Assembly: GCA_012514925.1 (NCBI GenBank)
Contig: JAAYZI010000137.1
Span: 1 to 19,215, forward strand
Length of the DNA stretch: 19,215 nt
Source of the DNA: Deltaproteobacteria bacterium
GTDB lineage: Bacteria; Bdellovibrionota_C; UBA2361; JAAYZI01
Reading direction: 5' to 3'
Made by a program: the position numbers and the translations under genes. The notes below the pieces were generated by a model. The model saw only the letters and a list, made by a program, of their open reading frames with translations. It was not told the DNA's origin and made no database searches. This document shows positions 1 through 7,422 of the stretch, one piece after another (the first letter of the stretch is position 1; every line of letters begins with the position of its first letter).

Positions 1-80
1 CCGTTTGCATGAATATTACTTTCTCTGGAGAAAGTGAAATTTTACCGTCCAGGCTGAAAACAAAAATTGCATGACCAATT
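1..80 (+). repeat. Dispersed palindromic repeat, long form (copy A1)
   Basis: This copy matches the reverse complement of 1427-1509 over about 80 bases with only a few substitutions and one single-base indel. It starts with the core CCGTTTGCAT, then GAATATTA, then the palindrome CTTTCTC-TG-GAGAAAG at 19-34, and then a right half rich in A and T up to about base 80. It runs directly into a second module at 75-98. The window starts inside or at the edge of this copy, so its left end may be incomplete. No protein is encoded. Its role is unknown; a MITE-like or REP-like element is the best guess. Confidence 0.8.
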
Positions 81-98
81 CCATGCGTGCACAGTTAC
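75..98 (+). repeat. Right-end module of dispersed repeat (copy R1)
   Basis: This 24-base stretch begins CCAATTCC and ends GTTAC. It matches 171-194 at 18 of 24 positions and also resembles the reverse complement of 3526-3549. It directly follows copy A1, so the whole element may span 1 to about 100. Read in reverse, its relatives begin GTAACCG followed by a TTCACGT-like run, which resembles the left module. The element may therefore have related, inverted ends, but this copy is the most degenerate. Confidence 0.55.
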
Positions 99-170
99 GG
101 TAAATGGTGCAATTATATAGTGATTACACATGATTAAAAATGGTACTGATAAGAATTTTTGTTACCATGG

Positions 171-194
171 TCAATTCCACGCGTAAGCGGTTAC
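171..194 (+). repeat. Right-end module of dispersed repeat (copy R2)
   Basis: This second copy of the 24-base module begins TCAATTCC and ends CGGTTAC. It matches the reverse complement of 3526-3549 at 19 of 24 positions, and all five differences are transitions. It lies about 95 bases upstream of the tRNA gene with no obvious left module next to it, so it is probably a partial copy. Confidence 0.6.
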
Positions 195-239
195 TGGATA
201 CGATTTGTGACAGGGTCTGGTAAAATATCCTGCTAAAGC

Positions 240-270
240 TTGCTTATAAATTTAGATTCTGTTTTAAATA
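240..270 (+). promoter_or_regulatory. Possible sigma-70 promoter for the tRNA gene
   Basis: TTGCTT at 240-245 could be a -35 box. TTTAAA at 263-268 (17-base spacing) or TAAATA at 265-270 could be the -10. Transcription would begin shortly before the mature tRNA end at 289. Both boxes are imperfect, so this is a suggestion only. Confidence 0.3.
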
Positions 271-288
271 CAGGACATTGGGGAGTAT

Positions 289-365
289 GGCGACGTAGCT
301 CAGGCGGCTAGAGCACGGCACTCATAATGCCGGTGTCGGTGGTTCGAGTCCACCCGTCGCTACCA
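289..365 (+). tRNA. tRNA with CAT anticodon, probably elongator tRNA-Met
   Basis: The cloverleaf can be folded by eye. The acceptor stem is 289-295 with 355-361, the D stem 298-301 with 311-314, the anticodon stem 316-320 with 328-332 and the T stem 338-342 with 350-354. The anticodon CAT is at 323-325, the discriminator A at 362 and an encoded CCA at 363-365. The T loop TTCGAGT is standard. The start GGCGACGTAGCTCAG resembles bacterial elongator tRNA-Met (GGCTACGTAGCTCAG in E. coli), and it lacks the features of initiator tRNA. tRNA-Ile2, which also carries CAT before lysidine modification, cannot be fully excluded. The terminal acceptor pair reads G1-U72, a wobble rather than the usual Watson-Crick pair. 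Confidence 0.95.
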
Positions 366-613
366 AGTTTTTCTGCATAAAATGGGGGTATAACACTAGA
401 GCTCTTGCGTCTAATCGGTCGCCGCCTCTTGAGTGTATGAATAGACGTAGTGAATCTCCCGCCTCTCTTCGCGTGAATTTCCTGTCCCAAATCGTTGCCA
501 TGGATCATCTACTGCCACAGCGCAGATAGTCCCTAGTAGCTCTTTAAATTAGGTTTTCTGCTTAATTTGAAGTCTCAATTTAGGAAAGACTTGATATTTC
601 AGGGTGTTAGGGC

Positions 614-1405
614 ATGAGTCCAGAGAGGACGAAGAAGAGAAACCGTCAGGATTCTACGGGCAGCACATATTTTGACCTATCCGCATTGGAGCGGCATAAA
701 CCTGTTTATCGGGATGTGGAGATTTTAAAGGATCTGATGCAGAAGAACCCTTCCGAAGGGCTTGCTGCAATTGAAAAGATAACTTCTCGGTCACAGATTC
801 CTAGAGGTGAATGGTTTGAAGTTCTTGAAACCGCCGCTACTCTTTTAGGGCAAGCAAGCGATGACCATGCTGAGCAGCTCATGCTACGAATATTAAAAGA
901 GAAGCACCACTTTCCATACTTTCAACAGAGCTTAGTTGCAGAGCTTGCCAAAAATTACGCTCAAAATGGCGACTCTCGCGCTGAAAAACTTCTTGATGCA
1001 GCCACCAATGTAGAGACAGAAGGCCCGCGCCATGGCCTGCTAAATGTACTCTGTCGCGAAGCTAAGCAAATCTCCAGCCCTACAGTTAAGGAGCGTCTCG
1101 ATGCCAAACTGTGGCAACTGATTCAACGCACCACTGAGGAGCCATTAGCTATTATTTTGTTCGGCGACCTAGCCGATAAAAGGTTGGCGGCCAGTCCGTT
1201 CCTGCAAGGAAAGGTTCGGCAACAGCTCGAGGGGCAAGGCCACGATGCATTACGCACAGCCATAATTCAGAAGCTTCCACTAATTGCCGATAAAAGTTGG
1301 GTTAAACCGCTCCTGCAAAAAATGGCAGGGGCTGAGACTTCACGTGGTGTAAAATACGCCGCTACGGAAATACTTGCGGTACTGGGAAGAGCGACGCGCT
1401 GGTAG
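614..1405 (+). CDS. Hypothetical protein, all-helical, 263 residues
   Basis: I do not recognise this protein. Its start is a polar, basic N-terminus (residues 1-20, rich in K, R, T and S). From about residue 30 onward it looks almost entirely alpha-helical, with repeated short amphipathic helices separated by charged turns, which recalls HEAT- or TPR-like solenoid proteins without a clear consensus. It has no signal peptide, membrane segment, cysteine cluster or obvious catalytic motif, so a cytoplasmic scaffold or binding role is possible but unproven. The ATG at 614 follows a weak AGGG-containing ribosome binding site. The gene stands alone between the tRNA and repeat copy A2, and the pair tRNA plus this gene is enclosed by inverted copies of the 80 bp repeat. 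Codon use and the length of the open frame support a real gene. Confidence 0.7.
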   Translation: MSPERTKKRNRQDSTGSTYFDLSALERHKPVYRDVEILKDLMQKNPSEGLAAIEKITSRSQIPRGEWFEVLETAATLLGQASDDHAEQLMLRILKEKHHFPYFQQSLVAELAKNYAQNGDSRAEKLLDAATNVETEGPRHGLLNVLCREAKQISSPTVKERLDAKLWQLIQRTTEEPLAIILFGDLADKRLAASPFLQGKVRQQLEGQGHDALRTAIIQKLPLIADKSWVKPLLQKMAGAETSRGVKYAATEILAVLGRATRW

Positions 1406-1426
1406 TGTGTCTCGCTACATAATTCG

Positions 1427-1509
1427 ATTGATTATGCAATTTCGTTTTCAGCCTAGGCGGTAAAAATTCACTTTCTCCAGAGAAAGTAATATTCACGTAA
1501 ACGGATACC
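1427..1509 (-). repeat. Dispersed palindromic repeat, long form (copy A2)
   Basis: Read on the minus strand this begins GGTATCCGTTTACGTG, continues with GAATATTA and the palindrome with TG centre, and then keeps matching copy A1 to about position 1427. Differences from A1 are few and mostly transitions. It separates the 263-residue gene from the toxin-antitoxin operon and lies in the opposite orientation to A1. On the minus strand the hairpin is followed a few bases later by a TTTTT run, so weak terminator activity is possible. Confidence 0.8.
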
Positions 1510-1577
1510 AGGTACAGAGTACTGATGGAAAGCTGTTTCAGATCAGTAGGTTAGTCCCAGAGCGTCTAAGTAGTAAT

Positions 1578-1606
1578 TTGACACATGACATTAAACGTTA
1601 TATGCT
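1578..1606 (+). promoter_or_regulatory. Strong sigma-70 promoter of the toxin-antitoxin operon
   Basis: A perfect -35 box TTGACA lies at 1578-1583, followed by exactly 17 bases and the -10 box TATGCT at 1601-1606. Transcription is predicted near 1613, only about 3 bases before the antitoxin ATG at 1616. A small inverted pair, ATATG at 1600-1604 and CATAT at 1613-1617, overlaps the -10 and start site. It would suit the operon autorepression known for Phd/YefM antitoxins, though the operator role is inferred. Confidence 0.7.
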
Positions 1607-1615
1607 ACATTACAT

Positions 1616-1882
1616 ATGAAGAAGGTAAATGCACTACAGCTTAGGCAGTCCTTAACGAAGATTGTTGATACGTTAAAGTGCACGGGTGAACCGATTCTGC
1701 TGGAGAAGGGCCGCAAACCCGCAGCAGTATTAATTTCGATTAAAGACTATGAGGAGCGTTTTTCCGAGTTTAATGCCAATCAGGCGCGCAGGAAGGTTGT
1801 CAGTGAAATTTCTTCTATGGCCCAAAAATCGAAAAACACTGCTTCAGCGGAGGATATCTTGAGGGAGTTTCGTGAAGGGTGA
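1616..1882 (+). CDS. Phd/YefM-family antitoxin
   Basis: This 88-residue protein has the Phd/YefM antitoxin layout. An N-terminal DNA-binding fold covers residues 1-48 (MKKVNALQLRQSL, then EPILLEKGRKPAAVLISIKDYEE), and a charged, probably flexible C-terminal tail (residues 50-88) would wrap the toxin. It should neutralise the PIN-domain ribonuclease encoded next and repress their shared promoter. The ATG is preceded by no Shine-Dalgarno sequence and lies about 3 bases after the predicted transcription start, so translation may be near-leaderless. Its stop overlaps the toxin start by 4 bases (GTGA), which ties toxin synthesis to antitoxin translation. Family assignment is confident from the motif pattern. 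The pairing of a Phd-type antitoxin with a PIN toxin is common. Confidence 0.88.
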   Translation: MKKVNALQLRQSLTKIVDTLKCTGEPILLEKGRKPAAVLISIKDYEERFSEFNANQARRKVVSEISSMAQKSKNTASAEDILREFREG

Positions 1883-2307
1883 TCATAGTACTGGATGCAT
1901 CTGTTGCGGCGAAATGGTTCTTTCATGATGAGCCTAATGTCATCCTAGCCAGGCATGTTCTTTCTAACATCGAAGTAAGTACTGAACAATTTTTAGTACC
2001 GGATCTTTTTTTTATAGAGCTAAATGCAGTCTTAATAAAAAAGTCTGAGTACGATTTTCATTTCGTAAAAAAAGCCATGGAGCTCATCTTGCGCCTTGGT
2101 CTGCGCACAGTCCCATCTTTAGGAGATATACTTCAGTCGGCAAATGAATTGGCCTGCAACCGTAAAATTTCAGTTTATGATGGAATATACTTGGCTTTAG
2201 CCGAAAGCGTTACTGGGCGATGGTTAACCGCTGATTTGAAGGCAAAAAAAAGAATCAAGTCTCCGTATGTAATATCGTTGGATGAATACAGGAAAGGGGA
2301 GGCATAA
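1879..2307 (+). CDS. vapC: PIN-domain ribonuclease toxin (VapC type)
   Basis: This 142-residue protein has the acidic residues expected of a VapC active site: D6 in VLDAS, E47 in FFIELNA, D101 in SVYDGIYLALAE and D119 in TADLK. Together they would bind Mg2+ or Mn2+ and cleave RNA; many VapC toxins cut tRNA or rRNA, but the target here is unknown. Its length is typical of the family and it has no membrane or export signal. The GTG start at 1879 overlaps the antitoxin TGA stop. A GAGGGAG purine run at 1861-1867, inside the antitoxin gene, could serve as ribosome binding site. No catalytic residue is missing, so the toxin is probably active and needs its antitoxin. The operon lies directly beside repeat copy A2, consistent with an accessory insertion. 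Confidence 0.92.
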   Translation: MIIVLDASVAAKWFFHDEPNVILARHVLSNIEVSTEQFLVPDLFFIELNAVLIKKSEYDFHFVKKAMELILRLGLRTVPSLGDILQSANELACNRKISVYDGIYLALAESVTGRWLTADLKAKKRIKSPYVISLDEYRKGEA

Positions 2308-2385
2308 TAATCGCATCAGGCACGCCTTACACTTGACCCCACGGAAGAGGCTGCTAGCTGGAATTGAAATTCAGTTAACCGGAGC

Positions 2386-3219
2386 TTAAGAAGATGATTC
2401 CCCAACCTCACGACAAATCTGCTCCCAGGCTTTCTGCAGGCTCTTAAATTTCTCGTTTGCTTCTTCCACGTAGTGTCGCGGCAGCCCCCGCGCTAGCGCG
2501 TTATCGGGATGGTACTCTCGCGCCAACTTGCGGTAGTGGCGCTTAAGCTCCCGGTAGGAAGCCCCTCGCTTAAAGCCGAAAAGCGTATAGGGGTCGTCCT
2601 CGGCCGGCGGGGGCGGGGGTGGGGGCCGCTGTTCGTGCTCTCTCTCGCCCTCAGTGTCGTAATAACTCCTTCCCCAGCTACGCGCATGCGTTCCGGTAAA
2701 ACCGAAGGCCTGCTGGGCAAAACGGAGCCAGCGATCTTCTTCAGGTGAGATCTCTCCGTCCGATCCAGCAAGCTGCTGCATAATCCGCAAAGCACCGTGA
2801 AGCACCGCCGGCTCCCTCTGGAAGGCGTAGCCGAAACGCTCGATCTGCTCCTTGCAGGAAAGTCTGCTTTCTTTCCCGCAGCGGAAAGCCTCAATTGCAA
2901 ACTGCTGTTCCCTCGAGCTAAGACGCAGCTCGCTTCGCATATACCGCTCAACTCGTTTAATTTCCGCCTCTGTAACCGCTCCGTCAGATTTAGAGAGAGA
3001 GCCTAACAGTTCAAAAAGCAGCTTGAGGAAGCGTCTGCGGCGGTGAGGCCCACTGATAGGAGAGAGCAGACCATCTAGACTGCCGGCGTGGGCAACGAGT
3101 AGCAGCACAGTCATCAAGAATACCGCCAGGATTGGTGATCGCGGTAGAAAGATCATCCCCACCGCAACCATCACGCACATGATGAAGCGCTGAAAACTGT
3201 TTAAAGATTCGAAGTCCAT
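2386..3219 (-). CDS. djlA: DjlA-like membrane-anchored J-domain co-chaperone
   Basis: The 277 residues match the DjlA architecture and length (about 270 in E. coli). Residues 9-46 form one or two membrane segments. A TerB-like helical domain occupies about 60-175 (KSDGAVTEAEIKRVE, then AGSDGEISPEEDRWL). A linker with a run of seven prolines follows, and a C-terminal J domain occupies about 210-275 with the essential HPD at 237-239. The insertion after HPD (ALARGLP) matches the DjlA-type J domain. It should sit in the inner membrane with the J domain in the cytoplasm, stimulating the DnaK ATPase. The ATG at 3219 has no clear Shine-Dalgarno sequence. It is divergent from the dnaJ-like gene, and the region between them may carry regulation for both. 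It ends facing the toxin gene with 78 bases between the stops. Confidence 0.9.
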   Translation of the reverse strand: MDFESLNSFQRFIMCVMVAVGMIFLPRSPILAVFLMTVLLLVAHAGSLDGLLSPISGPHRRRRFLKLLFELLGSLSKSDGAVTEAEIKRVERYMRSELRLSSREQQFAIEAFRCGKESRLSCKEQIERFGYAFQREPAVLHGALRIMQQLAGSDGEISPEEDRWLRFAQQAFGFTGTHARSWGRSYYDTEGEREHEQRPPPPPPPAEDDPYTLFGFKRGASYRELKRHYRKLAREYHPDNALARGLPRHYVEEANEKFKSLQKAWEQICREVGESSS

Positions 3220-3502
3220 TTGTATACAGTGAGGAAAGCAGACGCACCACTCTAACTTTATACTTTACACCGCTTAGTGTACAGATGCTTTACGACCCCT
3301 AAACACTTACTGAGAACTTGTATCCGTTGGCTTGGATCGGACACTTGAGTACTGACCAGTTCAAGTAAAGTCCCACCAAGTCCGGCGCTAACTGTCGGTC
3401 CATCACGACAAGGCAAAGCCGTTTACATTGAAGTTTTGCCACTCCTCCATGCTCACCAATGAGTTTTTGGGGATGGCAGCACCTTTGAGAGAACCGCTCA
3501 GA

Positions 3503-3549
3503 TATCCGTCACATGAATATTAAGTGTAACCGTTCACGTACGGAATTGA
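3503..3549 (+). repeat. Dispersed repeat copy lacking the hairpin core, with right-end module
   Basis: Bases 3503-3522 begin TATCCGTCACATGAATATTA and match the left module of copies A2 and 19177-19215 except for a base loss and substitutions. The element then jumps from GAATATTA straight to AGTG, which in copies A1 and A2 follows the palindrome, so the 14-base hairpin block is missing. Bases 3526-3549 are the 24-base right module in reverse orientation relative to 171-194 (GTAACCGTTCACGTACGG onward). Confidence 0.6.
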
Positions 3550-3587
3550 TTACACAAAATTCACTAACACCAAAGCTCAGGCAAAAG

Positions 3588-3607
3588 GTCCCCTCAGGGG
3601 ACTTTTT
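3588..3607 (+). terminator. Orphan intrinsic terminator upstream of the dnaJ-like gene
   Basis: GTCCCC at 3588-3593, loop TCA, GGGGAC at 3597-3602 and TTTTT at 3603-3607 form a compact G-C rich hairpin with a T run. It reads on the plus strand, but no plus-strand gene lies upstream for over 1.2 kb. It may end a small RNA, act as an attenuator in a long dnaJ leader, or insulate dnaJ-clpB from read-through. Confidence 0.6.
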
Positions 3608-3660
3608 GGGGGTGAAAACATAGTGTATCTTGGAAATCACATTAAAAGTGGTTACTTATC

Positions 3661-3686
3661 TAAGAGTATTAGCTCTTAATACGAGG
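3661..3686 (+). promoter_or_regulatory. dnaJ leader: overlapping small hairpins and ribosome binding site
   Basis: Two mutually exclusive stems can form: TAAGAG (3661-3666) with CTCTTA (3673-3678), and GTATTA (3666-3671) with TAATAC (3677-3682). The Shine-Dalgarno-like GAGG at 3683-3686 follows at once and fixes the ATG at 3690 as the start. A temperature-sensitive leader would make sense for a chaperone gene, but the ribosome binding site is next to, not inside, the stems. Confidence 0.35.
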
Positions 3687-3689
3687 ATT

Positions 3690-4646
3690 ATGGTCAAATT
3701 TCAAGATTACTATGAAACTCTGGGGGTCAAACGAGATGCCTCGCAAGACGAGATTCAGAAGGCGTTTCGTAAACTTGCCAGGAAGTATCATCCGGATGTA
3801 AGCAAGGCGCGGGATGCCGAAGAGCGCTTTAAGCAAGTAAACGAAGCTTACGAAGTGCTTAAAGACCCGGAGAAGCGCAAACGCTATGATACCTTAGGGT
3901 CCGGCTACAGCAGCGGACAAGATTTTCGTCCGCCTCCAGGTTGGGAACAAGTTTTTAATTTCGATTCTAGTCGAGGACGCTCAGCCGGAGGGGCGGGGCA
4001 CGGGTTCAGCGATTTCTTTGATGCCTTCTTCGGCGGTGCGGGAGGGGCAGGGGGAATGTTCTCTCAGATGAATTCGGGGAAAGAGGGCAGGAGCCTCGAA
4101 TCTGAGATCACAATTTCGCTGGCAGACGCTTATCACGGTGCCACTAAATCCATCTCGTTTGAACTGCTTCAAAGGGGACCGGATGGAAAACTACGCCGCC
4201 AGCCCAAGTCTTACAAGGTCAAGATTAAGCCAGGAACGACGGATGGGCAAATTATACGTCTTTCGGGACAGGGGACACCGGGGAGCCGAGGAGGAAAATC
4301 CGGAGACCTTCTGCTCAAGGTGCATATCGCGGCAGATCCATACTTTACTCTAATCGGGCGGGACCTGCATATGGTTTTGCCGGTGACTCCATGGGAGGCG
4401 GCGCTTGGAAAGAAAGTTGATGTGCAAACCTTAACCGGGAGTGTGAAGCTCTCCATCCCTCCAGGCTCCCAGAGCGGTCAGCGTCTGCGTTTAAAACATA
4501 AGGGTCTACCGGGTAGCAAGGACTCCCCGCATGGGGATTTGTTGGTAGAATTAAAGATTGTAGTGCCGCAGAATCTGAGCGCCGAGGAGGAGCGTTTGAT
4601 GCGAGAATTGGCCGACGTCTCCAGTTTTAATCCAAGAAGAAGGTAA
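3690..4646 (+). CDS. cbpA: CbpA/DnaJ-type co-chaperone (type II J protein)
   Basis: From the ATG at 3690 the protein has 318 residues. A J domain occupies 5-70 with HPD at 34-36 and the RKRYDTLG end. A G/F-rich linker with DFFDAFFGG covers about 75-130. Two beta-sandwich substrate domains (about 140-300) contain the typical [29 protein letters not shown] and [11 protein letters not shown] stretches. The four CxxCxGxG zinc repeats of classical DnaJ are absent, so it is a type II (CbpA-like) protein. It would deliver substrates to DnaK and stimulate its ATPase. The frame continues upstream to a TTG at 3630, but the J domain aligns from 3690, which has a GAGG ribosome binding site. It is followed 74 bases later by clpB, a sensible partnership because the Hsp70 system and ClpB work together in disaggregation. 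Confidence 0.93.
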   Translation: MVKFQDYYETLGVKRDASQDEIQKAFRKLARKYHPDVSKARDAEERFKQVNEAYEVLKDPEKRKRYDTLGSGYSSGQDFRPPPGWEQVFNFDSSRGRSAGGAGHGFSDFFDAFFGGAGGAGGMFSQMNSGKEGRSLESEITISLADAYHGATKSISFELLQRGPDGKLRRQPKSYKVKIKPGTTDGQIIRLSGQGTPGSRGGKSGDLLLKVHIAADPYFTLIGRDLHMVLPVTPWEAALGKKVDVQTLTGSVKLSIPPGSQSGQRLRLKHKGLPGSKDSPHGDLLVELKIVVPQNLSAEEERLMRELADVSSFNPRRR

Positions 4647-4663
4647 GTGCAGGACTGGAAAAA

Positions 4664-4692
4664 GCGCCTTTTCATGGTTAGATTCAAGGCGT
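4664..4692 (+). other. Stem-loop between the dnaJ-like gene and clpB
   Basis: GCGCCTT at 4664-4670 can pair with AAGGCGT at 4686-4692 around a 15-base loop, with one G-U pair. No T run follows, so it is not a standard terminator. It may stabilise mRNA or set relative expression of the two chaperone genes. Confidence 0.3.
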
Positions 4693-4720
4693 TGGTTTAT
4701 GAGTTCTTACAGGTCAAAAT

Positions 4721-7342
4721 ATGGATTTAAACAATTTTACGGAAAAATCGAAGCAGGCTATCAGTGAAGCGCAATCTGAGGCGGTGCGACGTGGACATGC
4801 GCAGATTGATGTTGAGCATTTGTTGTTAGCGCTTTGCGAACAAGAAGATGGGCTCACACCGCGGATCTTTACTCAGTTAGGCGTAAATATCGAGAGCTTC
4901 AGAGACCAGATTAAAAGTGAAGTTGAAAGATTGCCGCGTGTTTCGGGGCCGGGTGCAGAGCCAGGCTCGGTCTATGTGACCCAACGTCTAAACAAAGTGC
5001 TGGTAAGGGCTAAAGATGAGGCTGATCGTCTTAAAGACGAGTACGTCTCTGTAGAGCATTTGCTTCTAGCGATCTTGGAGGTGGGGGGAGTGAGGCTTAT
5101 GACTGCCTCCGGGATTAGTCGCGAACGTCTCTTGGAGGCGCTAACAAATGTGCGGGGGAATCAAAGGGTGACTAGCTCTAATCCAGAAGCAACGTACGAG
5201 GCTCTGGAAAAGTACGGCATAGATCTGGTGAAGGTGGCTAAAAAGGGAGAGTGTGATCCGGTCATCGGACGTGATGCGGAGATCCGCCGGGTCATTAGAA
5301 TTTTATCTAGAAAGACTAAAAACAATCCAGTTCTTATCGGAGAACCGGGAGTTGGGAAGACTGCCATTGTTGAAGGTTTGGCGCAGAGGATTGTGCGAGG
5401 AGATGTCCCCGAAGGGTTGCGGGATCGAACTATCTTCGCGCTAGACATGGGAGCGTTGTTGGCGGGGGCTAAGTATCGTGGTGAGTTCGAGGAGCGTCTA
5501 AAGGCAGTCTTGCAAGAGATCAAAAATTCAGATGGCAACGTGATCCTGTTTATCGACGAGCTCCATACGATAGTAGGGGCCGGTAAAGCAGAAGGAGCCA
5601 TGGATGCAGGAAACATGTTAAAACCGATGCTGGCGCGCGGAGAGCTGCACTGTATCGGGGCCACCACCTTGGACGAGTATCGTAAGCACATCGAGAAGGA
5701 TAAGGCTCTAGAAAGGCGTTTCCAAACAGTGGTGGTGGATCAGCCTAATGTCGAGGATACGATTTCAATTCTTAGAGGCATTAAGGAGCGCTTTGAGATC
5801 CATCATGGTGTAAAAATTCAGGACAACGCTTTGGTGGCCGCAGCGGTGCTTTCAAACCGCTACATCAGTGATCGTTTCCTTCCTGATAAAGCAGTTGACC
5901 TGGTGGATGAAGCTTGCGCCGCAGTCCGGACCGAAATGGATTCCTTACCGTCTGAGTTGGATGAAGTTACTCGCCGTATCATGCAGCTTGAAATTGAAGA
6001 CGCAGCCCTCAAGAAAGAGAAGGACAAAGCTAGCAGCGAGCGTTTGGAAGTGCTGCGTAAGGATCTCGCCAACCTAAAAGAGCAGCGAGAAGGCATGCGC
6101 CTGCAGTGGGAGGCAGAGAAGGGGGGGATCTCTCATTTACAAGGCTTGCGTGAGCAGATTGAGCGGATCAAACGAGAGATCGAACAGGCCGAAAGAGATT
6201 ATGATTTGGAGAGAGCGGCCGAACTTAAACACGGCCAGTTGCCGCAGGTCGAGAAACAACTGCAACAAGATGAGCAGGCTCTGGCAAAAACGCAAGCTGG
6301 AAAGCGCCTGCTGCGAGAGGAAGTGACCGAAGAAGAGATCTCCGAGATTGTCGCACATTGGACCGGCATTCCAGTTACGCGTTTAATGGAGGGCGAGCGT
6401 GAGAAATTGTTGCGATTGGATGATATTTTGCATAAGCGCGTGATTGGGCAAAATGAGGCAGTGCAATTGGTTGTGGATGCAGTGATACGTGCACGCAGCG
6501 GCATCAAGGATCCTAAACGCCCAGTAGGTTCTTTTGTTTTCTTGGGTCCTACCGGGGTAGGCAAGACCGAGTTGGCAAGGGCTCTCACGGAGGCTCTCTT
6601 TGACACTGAGGATAATATGGTGCGCATTGATATGAGCGAGTACATGGAGAAGTTTTCAGTCTCGCGGCTGATCGGAGCCCCTCCAGGATACGTTGGCTAT
6701 GAAGAGGGCGGGCAGCTTACTGAGGCGGTACGCCGCAAGCCTTATGCTGTGATTTTGCTGGATGAAATTGAGAAGGCTCATGCCGAGGTTTTCCATGTAC
6801 TACTGCAAGTTTTGGATGACGGTCGTGTGACAGATTCTCAGGGCAGGACGGTGGATTTTAAGAATACGGTCATCATTATGACTTCGAATATCGGCTCACC
6901 ACAGCTGTTGGATGGAATAAACTCTGAGGGGGAGATCGAAGAAAGCGCCAGACTCGCGGTAATGCAAGAGCTGAAGCAGCATTTCCGGCCTGAGTTTTTG
7001 AATCGTGTGGATGAAATTGTGCTTTTTAAGCCTCTGGCGATAGGGGAGATTAGGGAGATTGTGGATTTGCAATTAGAACTCCTTGAGAAGCGCTTAAATG
7101 AGAGGGGCGTGTCCTTGCGGGTTTCGGATGATGCCAAAGATTTAATTGCGCGCGCTGGTTACGATCCAGTGTATGGTGCGCGGCCGCTTAAACGGTATAT
7201 CCAGAAACAGCTTGAGACTAAGATAGGGCGGGCATTGATTGCAGGGGATGGTGTTCAAGGTCGCATCGTAGACGCAACGGTCAAAGCGGGAGAACTTGCA
7301 GTCGAGCTTGTTGATGCCAAGGAATCAGGATTGCTTAATTAA
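4721..7342 (+). CDS. clpB: ATP-dependent disaggregase ClpB (Hsp100)
   Basis: The 873-residue protein is full length for ClpB (about 860). The order is an N-terminal Clp domain (residues 1-145), then AAA+ domain 1 with Walker A GEPGVGKT at 207-214 and Walker B FIDE with D279-E280. A coiled-coil middle domain (about 410-530, rich in E, K, R and L) follows. AAA+ domain 2 has Walker A GPTGVGKT at 609-616 and D681-E682, and a C-terminal domain carries [13 protein letters not shown]. The middle domain and the absence of a ClpP-binding loop motif distinguish it from ClpA and ClpC. It would thread aggregated proteins through its hexameric pore in the cytoplasm, working with DnaK and J proteins. An AGGT run about 8 bases before the ATG may serve as ribosome binding site. 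Probably co-transcribed with the preceding dnaJ-like gene; no sigma-32 promoter or CIRCE element was found. Confidence 0.98.
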   Translation: MDLNNFTEKSKQAISEAQSEAVRRGHAQIDVEHLLLALCEQEDGLTPRIFTQLGVNIESFRDQIKSEVERLPRVSGPGAEPGSVYVTQRLNKVLVRAKDEADRLKDEYVSVEHLLLAILEVGGVRLMTASGISRERLLEALTNVRGNQRVTSSNPEATYEALEKYGIDLVKVAKKGECDPVIGRDAEIRRVIRILSRKTKNNPVLIGEPGVGKTAIVEGLAQRIVRGDVPEGLRDRTIFALDMGALLAGAKYRGEFEERLKAVLQEIKNSDGNVILFIDELHTIVGAGKAEGAMDAGNMLKPMLARGELHCIGATTLDEYRKHIEKDKALERRFQTVVVDQPNVEDTISILRGIKERFEIHHGVKIQDNALVAAAVLSNRYISDRFLPDKAVDLVDEACAAVRTEMDSLPSELDEVTRRIMQLEIEDAALKKEKDKASSERLEVLRKDLANLKEQREGMRLQWEAEKGGISHLQGLREQIERIKREIEQAERDYDLERAAELKHGQLPQVEKQLQQDEQALAKTQAGKRLLREEVTEEEISEIVAHWTGIPVTRLMEGEREKLLRLDDILHKRVIGQNEAVQLVVDAVIRARSGIKDPKRPVGSFVFLGPTGVGKTELARALTEALFDTEDNMVRIDMSEYMEKFSVSRLIGAPPGYVGYEEGGQLTEAVRRKPYAVILLDEIEKAHAEVFHVLLQVLDDGRVTDSQGRTVDFKNTVIIMTSNIGSPQLLDGINSEGEIEESARLAVMQELKQHFRPEFLNRVDEIVLFKPLAIGEIREIVDLQLELLEKRLNERGVSLRVSDDAKDLIARAGYDPVYGARPLKRYIQKQLETKIGRALIAGDGVQGRIVDATVKAGELAVELVDAKESGLLN

Positions 7343-7422
7343 CCTCCGCGTTTTTTATAACCGGGTATCCGGTAAGCGTTTAGGTGTAGTGAGTAACCGC
7401 TCCCGCAGAGCATGCATTATGC

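Larger units (their letters stand above)
3220..3689. other. 470 bp divergent intergenic region between djlA and the dnaJ-like gene
   Basis: I see no convincing protein gene here. The region holds an inverted pair TACAC/GTGTA near 3267-3282 close to djlA, and a degenerate CCGTTTACAT-type repeat core near 3419-3437. It also holds the hairpin-less repeat copy at 3503-3549, a terminator-like hairpin at 3588-3607 and the leader hairpins of dnaJ at 3661-3682. A TTG-started extension of dnaJ from 3630 is possible but unlikely. A small RNA ending at 3607 would explain the orphan terminator, but no good promoter for it is visible. Confidence 0.6.

Noticed and set aside
308..508. 66-residue minus-strand open frame over the tRNA
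   Set aside because: Its C-terminal half is the usual translation artefact of an antisense tRNA gene.
2493..2951. 152-residue minus-strand frame within djlA
   Set aside because: It is an alternative frame of djlA, which has a complete DjlA architecture in the other frame.
3630..3689. N-terminal extension of the dnaJ-like gene from a TTG codon
   Set aside because: The J domain starts right after the ATG at 3690, which has a GAGG site; the extra 20 residues have no family match and overlap leader hairpins.
5161..5691. 176-residue minus-strand open frame inside clpB
   Set aside because: It is antisense to the conserved AAA+ domain 1 of clpB and has the same shadow composition; no start signal.
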